This document shows positions 1 to 11,475 of a DNA stretch of 64,000 nt, piece after piece (the stretch's first letter is position 1; each line of letters starts with the position of its first letter). Source of the stretch: Vicia villosa (taxonomy: Eukaryota > Streptophyta > Magnoliopsida > Fabales > Fabaceae); NCBI RefSeq assembly GCF_029867415.1, contig NC_081180.1, positions 146,382,731 to 146,446,730 on the forward strand, in the 5' to 3' direction. The notes beneath the pieces were generated by a model, which had not been told where the DNA came from, searched no databases, and worked only from the letters and a program-made list of their open reading frames with translations. The position numbers were made by a program, and so were the translations under genes.

Positions 1-2595
1 AGCTGCCAACTCCAAATCATGAGTCGGATAATTCCTTTCATGCACTTTGAGTTGTCTCGACGCAAAAGCGACCACTTGTTGATTCTGCATCAATACACCA
101 CCTAAACCCATCAGTGATGCGTCACAATAAACCACAAATGATTCTGTCGGACTTGGCAAAATCAAGATAGGAGCACTAGTCAATCTCCTCTTAAGCTCTT
201 GGAATCCTTCTTCACACTTGGCATCCCAAATAAAGGCTTGTCCCTTCCTGGTCAGTTTAGTTAACGGCAATGCTAACTTTGAAAACCCCTCAATGAACTT
301 TCTGTAATAACCTGCAAGACCAAGAAAACTACGAATCTCTGATACTGACTTCGGAGCTTCCCACTAAGACACAGCTTCAATTTTTGTAGGATCCACAGCA
401 ATACCATTCTTAGAAATCACATGCCCAAGAAAATTGACTTTCTCTAACCAAAATTCACACTTCGACAGTTTGGCAAAAAGTTGCTTCTCTTTCAACAATT
501 CTAACACAGTTCTGAGATGCTCTGCATGTTCTTCCTCATTTTTAGAATATATCAGAATATCATCTATAAATACCACCACGAACTTATCGAGATAAGGATG
601 AAAGATCCTGTTCATATATTCCATAAAAACACCAGGTGCATTAGTAACCCCAAACGGCATTACAGAATACTCATAATGTCCATACCTCGTTCTAAAAGCA
701 GTCTTCTGAATATCGTCATCTTTCACACGTATCTGATGATACCCAGACCTCAGATCAATCTTACTAAATACACATGCTCCAACCAACTGATCCATCAGAT
801 CATCAATCCTCGGCAATGGATACCGATTCTTGATAGTAACCTTGTTCAATTGTCTGTAATCTACACACAGCCTCATTGAACCCTCTTTCTTCTTTACTAG
901 TAACACCGGCGCACCCCACGGCGAAACACTAGGACGAATAAATTTCTTCTCAAGCAATTCCTCTAACTTCTTCTTCAGTTCAGCTAATTCAGACGGCGAC
1001 ATACGGTACGGTGCCATCGACACTGGACTAGTTCCCGGAACCAATTCAATCGAAAACTCCACTTCTCTTTCCGGTGGTAATTCATTTACATCTTCTGGAA
1101 AAACTTCTGGAAACTCACACACCACAGGCAATTCGCCACTCGCCACTTTCTCTTTCACATTCATCAATGCAAACAACATGAACACTGTTGCACCATCTCC
1201 GATAGCCTCATTCACCTGTCTAGCTGTCATCTCCAGATTATCATTACTAATCTCTTCAGGAAAGATTACCGTCTTTGTAAAACAGTTGATATGAACACGG
1301 TTGAACTCCAACCAGTTCATTCCCAGGATCACATCAAGTTCTTTCAACGGAAGGCACACTAAGTCCATCCCGAATTCTCTACCAAAAATGTCAACCGGAC
1401 AATTCAAGCATGCAGACGAAGTAGTTACTGAACCCGACGCAGGAGTGTCAATAACCATACTTCCATTTATATCAGATATCTCTAGATTCAACCTCATAGC
1501 ACAATCCAAAGAAATAAAAGAATGAGTTGCTCCAGTATCAATAATTGCAACTAAAGGTGTGCCATGAATGAAACACGTACCTTTAATCAACCTGTCCTCT
1601 GGAGTAGTCTCTGACCCGTTCAAAGCAAAAACCTTTCCTCCTGATTGGTTCTTCTTCGGCTTAGGACAATTAGGACTGATGTGACCTTCTTCTCCACAGT
1701 TGAAACAAGTCACAATCCTTTTCTTGCAGTCAGCAGCAATATGACCCACTTGGTCACACTTGTAACACTTCCTCTGATCAACCTTGCATTCATTCCTACG
1801 ATGTCCCATCTCACCACAATTGTAACACCTGATACGAGCACTGGAGTCTCCCCCACTGGGTTTCTTCCAATCAACAGGTTTACCTCTACCATATGGCTTA
1901 CCCCTATCCATAGGCCTCTTACCCTTTCTATCAACTAACTCGCGAGAGTGAGATGACTTCAGCTTGATGCTATCTTCCTCAAAAATCCTGCTACAATCTA
2001 CCAGGTCAACAAACCTCCGGATCCTCTGGTACCTGATACCCTGCTTGATCTCATCACGAAGACCATTCTCAAATTTGACACATTTCGAGAACTCACTGGC
2101 TTCATCATCATTGTAGTGCACATAGTACCTTGCCAGTTCCACAAACTTGGCAGCATACTCCGGTACTGACATATTGCCTTGAACCAGTGCCAGAAATTCA
2201 ACTTCCTTTCTTCCCCTGACATCCTCAGGGAAATACCTCCTCAGAAATTCCCTCCTGAATACAGCCCAGGTAATTGTTGTACCACCAGCATCCAACTCAG
2301 CTTTAGTTGACAACCACCAGTCATCAGCTTCCTCAGATAACATGTGAGTGCCAAACCTCACCTTAAGGTTCTCAGCGCAGTCAATGACTCGGAAAATCCT
2401 CTCGACCTCCTTGAGCCATTTCTGAGCACCCTCTGGATCATGCGTGCCTTTGAACATTGGAGGATTGTTCCTCTGAAAATTCCCTAGTTGCCTATCAGCA
2501 CCAATCCCTGCTCCTACAGTCCCTCCTCCAAGCACACCAGCAATCATACCCAGAGCCTCTGCGAGAGCATCGTCGTTTCTTCCTCTTCCAGCCAT
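1..2595 (-). pseudogene. Tekay gag-pol polyprotein, partial, one in-frame stop
   Basis: The ATG at 2595 opens a 743-codon frame. It begins with a gag domain (MAGRGRNDD..., [19 protein letters not shown]). Three CCHC zinc knuckles follow at about residues 258-310 ([27 protein letters not shown]), then an aspartic protease with the motif [12 protein letters not shown] reverse transcriptase carries [10 protein letters not shown]. The frame is closed by TAG at 364-366, where the sister copy near 28300 has a glutamine codon. Downstream of this stop the frame stays open to the window edge and encodes the RT connection and RNase H. The rest of pol lies outside the window. The single stop and the nested setting suggest a recently dead or nearly intact copy. 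Confidence 0.92.
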
Positions 2596-2707
2596 TGTTC
2601 TGCTTAATCACAAATAATCCAGTCAGAACAAAAGTATCGACAATAACCCGTATTAGTCGCATACATAAAAGGACTGACACAAGACTCTGGTCACAACGAC
2701 CGACTAT

Positions 2708-2719
2708 GCTCTGATACCA
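2708..2719 (-). other. Primer-binding site (initiator tRNA-Met type)
   Basis: The minus strand reads TGGTATCAGAGC, the usual plant initiator-methionine tRNA priming site. It lies four bases inside the LTR end at 2724. Confidence 0.9.
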
Positions 2720-2723
2720 CTAT

Positions 2724-4720
2724 TGTAACACCCCTCTAATAACCCGCGGTAATTAATAATTAATAAATCAGAGTAAGCATGCAAGGGGCATCACAATTCA
2801 TAAATAATAAAACACCACGTCAGTATAGTCATGCATTCACTGAAAACAACTGAAATTATAACTCAACAGATAAAATCATGTTTTACACAGCGGAATTAAA
2901 ACACACAGAGTCAACATTCATCATAATGTATCTGACTCAATCCACAACCAAATAGAGTTATAACCAAACTCATACACAAACGTGTTCCCAGTGTTACATC
3001 TACCAGAGCATGACACCGACACTATAACCAAAAACAGACTTATGAGCTAATCCTCACCAAGTCACGCCGCTATCCTCAATCTGAAAAATGACAACAAGTA
3101 AGGGTGAGTCTCATCACAGTTAACCAATGTTATCACATCATAAATAATAACATGTCATAGTTATATCATTCACCCAACCGTTTCATATTCAGACAATCAC
3201 CAATCATATGTCCACAGACAAACAAACAATCAACATATATATAATCATGTTATAGCAAATCATGCACATGTATGAAACTGACACTATGCATGTGGTACCA
3301 ATCATCACCAGTGGAATCATCCACCGACCGATCTATCATCAATTCAGAAACGGTCCTGCCAGCACCAATTCCACACAATGGGAATTCTGCCCCTCGATGA
3401 ATCCTCTCATCATATAGGATTCAACTCATGTTTATGAATGCATGTAACATATATATAACATACTTTCATCATTACCAATCTATGAGTAGCATCAACTATA
3501 CTCATTTCATCACCATCATCATCAATAACAAGCATGATCATATATATATATCACATCATTCAACATAGTCAATCATCAGTAAACCATAGAATCACATCAC
3601 AAGGTTTACACAGTACGAAGCAGTACACAAACAGGCATACCAACCGAAAGTTACACATCATCGAACTTTCCAGAAAATCACAAAACAGATATTTCACACA
3701 CAGCACGCCATACGCGTATCACTATGCCTCATACGCATCCATACGCGTTTCCAACACGCCTCATACGCGTATCATACGCAATCCACCAGAACACAAAATA
3801 GCCTGTAAACCATCACATACGCGTATCAGTTCTCCATACGCGTATCACTAGAGCTATGTTCCTCTTTCCAAAATTCCATACGCGTATCAGCTTTGCCATA
3901 CGCGTATCACCAGAATAATTTTCCTCTTTAATTATTCCCATACGCGTATGAGCATCCTCATACGCTCTCGTACGCAACACACCAGTACGTAGTTCTTGGG
4001 ACAGGGCAACTGCGTATCATACGCGTATAGCCCCTTGGGAGTGTCCCCCATACGCGTATCAGCCTCATGCCATACGCGTATGGCACTGTTTCATACGCGA
4101 AATGTCAGAAATGCCCAGTAACCTGCAGAATTCGACACAGTCCAAAAATTCATTCGTTCCCACTCATACCAGTCTACGAAATTGAGTCCAAAAACCAGAA
4201 AAATGCATCTAACAGTGTACGAATTCATCTACAAACAATAGCATATGATTCTCTAACCAATTCTATTCATCATATCCTAATCTATCAGTTATTAGGGATT
4301 ACAGTTCAACCCCAAATGATGAACACAGATGAATATTTCAGAAATTAGAATCAATCGACCAAACAATATTCCTAATCCACCTTACTACTCATAACACGAT
4401 AATAGAGATTAAATGGAGAGTCCCCCCTTACCTCAGATAAGAATTCTTGATCTTTGGTCTCTCCCTTTACAAATCTCCTTCAGTTCCTCGTGTTCTCAAC
4501 CCTTTGCTCTTTCACGTTCTTTCTTCCTTCCCAGTTCCAAATGTTTATGAAAATAATATAATAATTTAGTAAAAAGGATTATAAAATTACCCTCCCTCTT
4601 TTACTAATTACTCATATGGCCCAAATGCCATAGACCATTATTTTCACAAAATCCCCAATAATTCTAATTATTAATTCAATAATCCAATTAAATTAATATT
4701 AAAATTATACGGGTGTTACA
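2724..4720 (-). repeat. 5' LTR of Tekay copy B (1,997 bp)
   Basis: Bounded by perfect terminal inverted repeats TGTAACACCC at 4720 and GGGTGTTACA at 2724 (minus-strand reading). The primer-binding site follows directly at the inner end. The LTR shares short blocks with the other Tekay LTRs in the window, such as the TGCATGTGGTACCA block near 3290. It has a CpG-rich palindrome array in its outer half. Confidence 0.93.
3707..4101. repeat. Dispersed TACGCGTA palindrome array inside LTR B
   Basis: About a dozen perfect or near-perfect copies of CATACGCGTATC are scattered over 395 bp, in an otherwise AT-rich LTR. The self-complementary octamer TACGCGTA is the constant core and the spacing is irregular. 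The equivalent place in the related LTRs at 14345-16467, 24285-26122 and 30672-32501 holds a different array built on GCGGCGC. Confidence 0.85.
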
Positions 4721-4996
4721 GTATGAAACTATATGCCAGAAGTCGGTAAAGATGAGTTATCTTGATATTTGGATTGATGGACTATTGGAATAAGTGTGAT
4801 GCGCCAAAATACTGCATTGAGTCGTTGATTATTGCAAAACTGGTAAGAACTGTAATGTGTTTATGTTCATGAGAATCATTGTTGTGACGAAGAGGTAGTG
4901 ATCGAAGTGTTACCAAGCGCGATTTGGAGATTGATATTTGATACGAGGTTTGTGTTTGGATGGGGTTGAGCGGATTTTCGAGGACGAAAATATTTT

Positions 4997-5010
4997 AAGT
5001 GGGGGAGAGT
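4997..5010 (+). other. Polypurine tract of Tekay copy A
   Basis: The purine-rich stretch AAGTGGGGGAGAGT directly precedes the LTR start TGTAACACCC, as expected of a plus-strand DNA synthesis primer. Confidence 0.9.
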
Positions 5011-8000
5011 TGTAACACCCCGAATTTAATTAAATTGGTTAATTAAATTATTGAAGGATTTAAATATTTGATTTAGTCGAATTTGGATTGTCGGTGTTAT
5101 TTAAGGGCGTATTTGGAATTATATAAATTGAAGACGGATATTCGGAAAATAATATTAAGAATAATATTATTTATAAGTCGGAATTATTATATTGAAGGAA
5201 TTATTATTATAAGTAATATAATTGATTATTTGAGTTATATCTTTTATTGGGCCTAAATTGATTTTGGAGGATATTAAATAAAGAGAGGATTTAAACACTA
5301 AGCCCAATTGGTTTTATATTAGGGTTTTAGAGATGAGAAAGAGTTGTGTTGTCATTTTGGGAGAAAACTAGATTTGAAGAGAAAGAGGCAAGACTATGGA
5401 GAAGAAGAAGGAACTTGAAGATTTTTCATCCATGGTGTTAATTAAAGATGCAATTAGAGACCCATTGAGTTGCTTCCATTGATAAGGTAAGGGTGGGGTT
5501 CTTTTTCTATAATGGGGCTCATGAACAATTGTATGTGGGGAATTGGGTGTATAGATTTATTGCATTTGATTGTGTTAATTATGGCTGGAAATTGGAAATT
5601 ATCAAATGTTGCTTCGGTAAACCACTGTTGTCGTTGATTATATTGATACGCTACAAAACTAGAAAATAAGGAAATGTTGATGCTGTTGTCGTTGATGCCT
5701 GCCGTTCCTTAGCCATTACGGATGTCACTACCTTGACTGGCGGCATAGGCCATTTCATTTCAGGATGAGACAGACGTCATATTGTTTCTATTGTGTTTCA
5801 TCTCATATTGTGACTTGTTTTCAATATTCTGTTCCATGCTTTTTATCTTCTATTATTTAGAGAAATTAAGATGGCATATATAATATAATGAAGATATAAT
5901 ATAATATAATGAAGCTATAATTCTATGCTTTTATATTCTATTATTTAGAGAAATTAAGATGATATATACAATGTAACTGTAGCTATTATATGGAATACAG
6001 TAGGGATTATAGGACCAAGGTATTCCAACTGTCCCTTTTGATCGGAATAGCCGAATTAAGCGATTTATTTAGCTATCCGGAATTTGATGAAAATTGACGT
6101 GGTAGCTAAGTTTAATTAGTAGATTAACGTGTTGATGTTACTTTGTTGAAATTGTGATATTTTACGAATCAACCAAAATTGTGTTTGGTTTAAATATTCT
6201 TTATAAATAAATTATAATAATTTAATAGAATTGTCAATAGAGTTGTCAATAGAGTTGTTAGAGTCGACAATAAGTTGTCAGAGTTGTTTTGAATTATTAA
6301 GAGTCATACTTTTATTTGTTTTGAGTAATTCTGACATGTTTAGAGTCGTCAGTGTATAACGTCGGTGTTTGTTTTTTTATTGGAACTTTAACAATTCATA
6401 TCTTTTGAACCGTAACTCCGTTTGAGTCTCCGTTCGAGGCGTTAGAAAGCTAGCGTGATATTCTTTTCAATAAAAATGGTTTTGAGCAATAGAATGCTAG
6501 AAATTGGAAATGGAGTAGAAATAGAAGTGAATTAAATTAATATAGTGTGATTATTAATTGGTTGATTAAATTAATAGTTGAATTAATTTCAATGTGTTTA
6601 ATTGATTAGAATATAATTTGGAATTAGATTAACTATTTGGTTTGTCGGTAAATTACGATATTTTGAGAATTTATCCGTAATTGTGTTTTGACTTGAATAT
6701 GTATGTTGAGAAATATATATTATTATGTCAATGATGTTGTTTTGATATTGATTCTCTGTGGGTAGTTGGATGGTATTAATTTTAATGATTAATTGCTTGA
6801 TTTTAAATGTGTATGTTCATATATAATTGGAAAAATGAGAATTAACATGAGATAGTATGGTTACTAGTGTTAATTGGATTTTGTGAATCGTAATTTATTT
6901 AATTGACCTTTTATACGTGAATGATATGTATGTGTTGTGAATGTTGTGTACAATTGGTGGATAATTCATCGAGTTGAATTATTGTGATATGCTAAATATT
7001 AAGATGGTAGAGATGATCTTAATTGCATATGTTTGATTAACATTGTACATACATTCATATCATGGATGCCTTGAAACAAAGGTGGTTTGCTTTGAAACAT
7101 AAGCGAGGCTTGGATTCTAGAGTGAATCGGAAAGCGGTAAACTATATGTTTACATTTGGTGGCTTTGATCTTGTCCGGATCTGAAGCGTGGCTAGATTCT
7201 ATATGAATCGGAAGCGGTGGAACTTTGGGTCCACATTGGGTACCACATGCATAGAGTCACATGTCTTGCATTGAGTCACATTGAGGTTAAGTGATGTTTG
7301 AATATATGCATTTATGTGATTGTCATGTGTACATGAGATGAGATAATTGAAATTGATGATGTTTTGATATATCATTGGTTAAACGTGTGAATATGTGATA
7401 ATGATGGATTGTGTATATATTTGGGATAATAGTATTGAATCTTTTGAGTATTATACTATTGAATTTTGTGCTTACTTGAATATGTGAAATTTATTAGATG
7501 ATACTATTTACATGATTATGACTTGTTGTGTGATGAAAAGTATGTGAGATTAATGAACTGTAGAAGTATGATGTGTATAGTAGCTATTGATACTTGTGAT
7601 GTGATGATTTTATATGTCTGGATCCTAGCATGCAATTTATCATATGCCCACTTATATGATTTGATATCTCACCCCTTTCTCTTGTTTCGCCGTTGCCTTT
7701 ATATTGGTAACGTGCAGGTATTCATGTATGAAGATTTAGTTGCCGTTACTCGAGTCGGTTGTCGCTCTGATACGTAGCACTCTGGGGGGAACGATTTATG
7801 TCATTCATGATGTTGTTGTTTAATTGTGTTATCTTGGTTGAACAAAATGATAAGTTAACTGAAGATATTTTATTGAATACTTGTTTAAGTGATTCCGTTG
7901 TGTTTTAATAAAATAAGTTATTCTGTTTCAAAGGTGCTATGTATCCGCTTTATGCGACGAGGTGATTTGTTTTGTTTTGATTATGTGACGCCTCATTTGT

Positions 8001-8066
8001 TTATTGAGAAATTTTGAAAAAAACTCTGATTTGTATATATTTGCCGGGTAGAAATGGGGTGTTACA
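5011..8066 (+). repeat. 3' LTR of Tekay copy A (3,056 bp)
   Basis: It begins TGTAACACCC and ends GGGGTGTTACA. At 3.06 kb it is about 1 kb longer than the other Tekay LTRs here. It contains a partial direct duplication near 5836 and 5922 (TTCTATTATTTAGAGAAATT in both), so it may carry an internal insertion that I could not delimit. No coding sequence was recognised in it. Confidence 0.9.
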
Positions 8067-9759
8067 CCTCCAGCCCGTCTGGAAGCGGGGCGGGCATCAT
8101 CTTAGAAAATGGAGAAGGGACGCTAATATAAGTATTGCTATCGCTCTCCTTTCCAACCTCCAACAACCAAGCAGAATATGAAGCACTGCTCGCAGGGCTA
8201 CGCCTCGCCGACGACTTGGACGCCGAGGAGATCGAAGTATTCACCGACTCTCAACTAGTAGCTTCACACATCTCCGGAGAATACCAGGTCAAAAGCGACC
8301 ATCTCGCCGGATACTTGAGCCTCGTGTGCAGAAAGATGGTCCGGTTCAAGAGCGCCATAGTAAAACATATTCCCAGGGAGCATAACGTTCGAGCAGACGT
8401 TCTGTCGAAACTCGCCAGCACAAGGAAGAAATGGGGCAATAAGTCCGTGATCCAGGAAATACTGCCCAGACCGAGCACCGAACCCTCGAACAGGCTAGCG
8501 CTCGTCAGTGCGATCGGAGACGCTTCTTGCTGGATGACCCCCGTATACAAATATCTCACGAGCAACCTCCTGCCGAGTGACCCCAAGGAAGCCTCCACGA
8601 TCAGGAGAAGAGCCTGCTCGTACGTCCTAGTTGAAGATCATCTCTACCGACGAGGGTTCTCCATACCCCTCCTCAAATGCGTCGACGAGAGCACCGTCCC
8701 CCACATACTTCGAGAAATATACAAAGGCATCAACTCCCAACACCTAGGGGGAAGATCCCTCGCCAGGAAGGCGCTCCGAGCCGGGTACTATTGGCCCACC
8801 ATGCAACACGACGCCAAAGAATACGTAAAGAAATGTGACAAGTGCCAACGCTTTGGGGACATGCACCTCGCACCCCCAGCGAACTCAAGTCTTTGTCATC
8901 CCCCTGGCCGTTCGCGTGGAGGGACATGGACCTCCTCGACCCATTCGTGATCGAGAGCAATCAGAACAAATACCTCATAGTCGCAGTCGACTACTTCACC
9001 AAATGGATCGAAGTCGAACCATTGGCCAAAATCACGTCTCTGAACGTACTACGTTTCTACAAAAGAAACATCCTCGTCCGGTTCGAAATACCCCTGGCTA
9101 TCATCACCGACAACAGCACCCAGTTTACCGACGGGCGCTTCCAGGAATTCATGACAAAGTTAGGAACTAAGCAACACTTCGCGTCAGTCGAACACCCCGA
9201 GACGAACGGGCAAGCCGAGGCCGCTAACAGAGTAATTCTGAGGGGCATCAAAAGAAGACTGGACGAAATCAAAAAGGGGTGGGTCGAGGAGCTACACAGC
9301 ATCCTCTGGGCCTACCGCACCACCCCCCATTCTACAACCGGGGAGACTCCTTTTCGACTTACTTATGGGACAGAAGCCGTGATCCCCGTCGAAGTACATG
9401 TGCCCACTAGGCGCACCGAGGAACCCCTCGAAACGGAAGGCAACCTCGAGGCGATTAGAGAAGAGCTCGACCTGGTCGAAGAAATTCGAATAGGAGTCAT
9501 TATGCGCGAAGCTTCACTCAAACAAAAAATCGTCCTAAGACACGACGCAAAGGTCATTAAACGAGAATTCGAGGTAGACAACCTAGTACTCAAAAGAAAC
9601 CACAAGGACTTCCGGGAAGGCAAACTGGCCACAAACTGGGAGGGCCCTTATCGCGTCCGAGCGAAGACCAAAAATGGGGCATATTACTTGGAGAACTTAC
9701 AAGGAGAAGAACTCGCTCGACCTTGGAACGCCGAAAAACTCAAGCAATATTACAGCTAA
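8067..9759 (+). pseudogene. Tat pol remnant: RNase H and integrase
   Basis: From the junction at 8067 the frame reads GSGAGIILENGEG, then a TAA at 8129-8131, then NNQAEYEALLAGLRLA with the RNase H glutamate and FTDSQL with an aspartate. The integrase part has the zinc-binding half CDKCQRFG near 8840-8865. Its core aspartates lie in DLLDPF and ITDNSTQFTD, and its glutamate in NGQAEAANR. A frameshift near 8875-8885 moves translation from the frame ending at 8950 to the frame ending at 9759. The protein's natural end seems kept at 9759 (TAA). One stop plus one frameshift make this a pseudogene. Confidence 0.88.
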
Positions 9760-10021
9760 AACACAGGTGCGGCCCGGGTACACGCTGAGCACCTAAAGAA
9801 ATAAAACAAAAAGACAGAAGTCCGCTCTCTTAATCGAGCAGACTCCTTGTCCTTTGGGGGGGGGCACGAATACCGAGCACTCCCGTCGTAAACAAGTACT
9901 ATGACGGCCGAGCACCCCGCTCGTGAGGGGACCGTTACCGCCATGAGGCTCGGAACCCAGCACAAGGAGACCCGAGACTCACCCTCGCCAGGCACATGTC
10001 CCCGGCACAAGGAGTCCGCTC
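9760..10021 (+). other. Tat non-coding spacer after integrase
   Basis: GC-rich, non-coding DNA follows the pol stop. It contains a run of nine G at about 9856-9864 that resembles a polypurine tract but is not followed by an LTR start. It ends where homology to the SIRE 3' region begins, at a short CTCTCTGAAGA junction. Confidence 0.6.
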
Positions 10022-11475
10022 TCTGAAGACAGAAGCTTATGTGATAGTCTCTACCGAAATAATCAGGGAAGTCTTTTATTAAAGTTCTTTGAGTATTTAT
10101 TTCAGGGGGAGATTATTTATCTCAGGGGGAGATTGTTAATCTCAGGGGGAGATATATTCACATGCTTATGCTATAGCTGTGTAATTTTTCTTTTGCCGTC
10201 TGCTCTTTCTGATCGCAAATTCATATCATTTATATATGTTTTTGTCATCATCAAAAAGGGGGAGATTGTTAGAACAAGATTTGTTCTGATCAATTATCTT
10301 AGTTTTGATGATAACAATAATATGAATTTTGCTTAAGATAATATGGTACTCTAATCCAATGCAATTTCCTTTTCAGGAAATATATAAAGAGTATGCATAA
10401 TTCAGCGCTCAGAAGCTTTGACTCAGAAGGTTCAGCATGCAACATCAGAACATGGTCTGGCAAGACATCAGAAGATGGTCGAAGCAGAATCAGAACATGG
10501 GTCTATGGAAGCATCAGAAGAACATGAGATCAGAAGCACTGAAGTTCTGATGGTATCACGCTCAGAAGCACTTCAAGGTCAGAAGATCAGAAGATGCTTT
10601 GCACCAAGCTGTTTGACTCTGATGATATTCAAACGTTGTATTCACAAACATCAGATCAGAAGAAAGTACAAGTGGCAGGCTACGCTGACTGACAAAAGGA
10701 ATGTTAGAAGTTATTAAAGGCAACGTCAGTAGACACAGCGTGAACAAGGCTCGAGGTAGTTGACAAAAGCGTATAACATTAAATGCGATGCTGTACGGAA
10801 CACGCAAAGCATTAAATGCACTCAACGGTCATCTTCTCAAACACCTATAAATATGAAGTTCTGATGAGAAGCAAGGTTAACGACTCTGAACCAAATTCTG
10901 TGAATATTAACTTGCTGAAACGCTGTTCAAACTAAAAGCTCAGAATCTTCATCTTCATCAAAGCTCACTACATTGCTGTTGTAATATCTTAGTGAGATTA
11001 AGCTTAAACTTTAAGAGAAATATCACTGTTGTGATTATAGCTTTTTAGAAGCATTGTAAAACTCTTATTTGATTACATTAAGTTGTAAGTAACTAAAGTG
11101 ATCAAGTGTTGATCAGAATACTCTAGGAAGTCTTAGCTTGTGTCTAAGCAGTTGTAATTAGAGTGATCACGTGGTGGTCAGGATACTCTAAGAAAGTCTT
11201 AGCTTGTGTCTAAGCAGTTGTTCCTGGAGTGATCGAGTTGTGATCAGGATACTCTAGAAGACTTAGTTGCGGACTAAGTGGAAAACCATTGTAATCCGTG
11301 CGATTAGTGGATTAAATCCTCAGTTGAGGTAAATCATCTCTGCGGGGGTGGACTGGAGTAGTTTAGTTAACAACGAACCAGGATAAAAATAATTGTGCAA
11401 TTTATTTTTATCACTCAAGTTTTTAAAGCTACACTTATTCAAACCCCCCCTTTCTAAGTGTTTTTCTATCCTTCA
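10022..11475 (+). mobile_element. SIRE/Maximus Ty1/copia fragment: 3' end and LTR
   Basis: Homologous to the 3' end of the complete SIRE element at 51867-61863. It holds about 245 bp of internal DNA with three tandem CTCAGGGGGAGATT boxes, the PPT at 10253-10266 (AAAAAGGGGGAGAT), and a full LTR (10267-11475). The LTR contains a TATA box TATAAATAT near 10846. All coding sequence is missing. Because internal DNA and PPT are present it is not a solo LTR but a truncated copy, probably trimmed by illegitimate recombination. Confidence 0.9.
10267..11475 (+). repeat. SIRE LTR (1,209 bp)
   Basis: It runs from TGTTAGAACAAG to CTATCCTTCA and matches the paired 1,214-bp LTRs at 51867-53080 and 60650-61863. 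It contains three imperfect tandem repeats of roughly 60 bp at about 11095-11280, each with GTGATC...GATCAGGATACTCTA and GTCTTAGCTTGTGTCTAAG. Confidence 0.92.

Larger units (their letters stand above)
1..4720 (-). mobile_element. Tekay-type chromovirus (Ty3/gypsy), 5' half, copy B
   Basis: Read on the minus strand this is a 5' LTR (4720 down to 2724), a primer-binding site, gag, protease, reverse transcriptase and the start of RNase H, where the window ends. The pol sequence closely parallels the complete copy at 22943-32501, whose C-terminal chromodomain-like tail places the family in the Tekay/Del clade. It sits inside the 3' untranslated part of the plus-strand Tekay element at 4721-8066, so it is the younger of the two. 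The base pairs outside its 5' LTR are GTATG; the matching duplication would lie left of the window. Confidence 0.9.
4721..8066 (+). mobile_element. Tekay-type chromovirus copy A, 3' end
   Basis: This holds the last 290 bp of the internal region, a polypurine tract and a complete 3' LTR of a plus-strand element. The internal part ends with the block TTTTCGAGGACGAAAAT next to the PPT, which is also found at the 3' end of the full copy near 26140-26160. Its upstream coding part is cut off by the minus-strand copy B. It is itself inserted in the RNase H region of the Tat element that continues at 8067; the bases after its LTR are CCTCC. Confidence 0.88.

Noticed and set aside
9856..9866. G-run as the polypurine tract of the Tat element
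   Set aside because: No LTR start follows; a better PPT-LTR junction is at 14223-14235.
10267..11475. SIRE solo LTR
   Set aside because: PPT and about 245 bp of internal 3' sequence precede it, and no flanking 5-bp duplication is seen.
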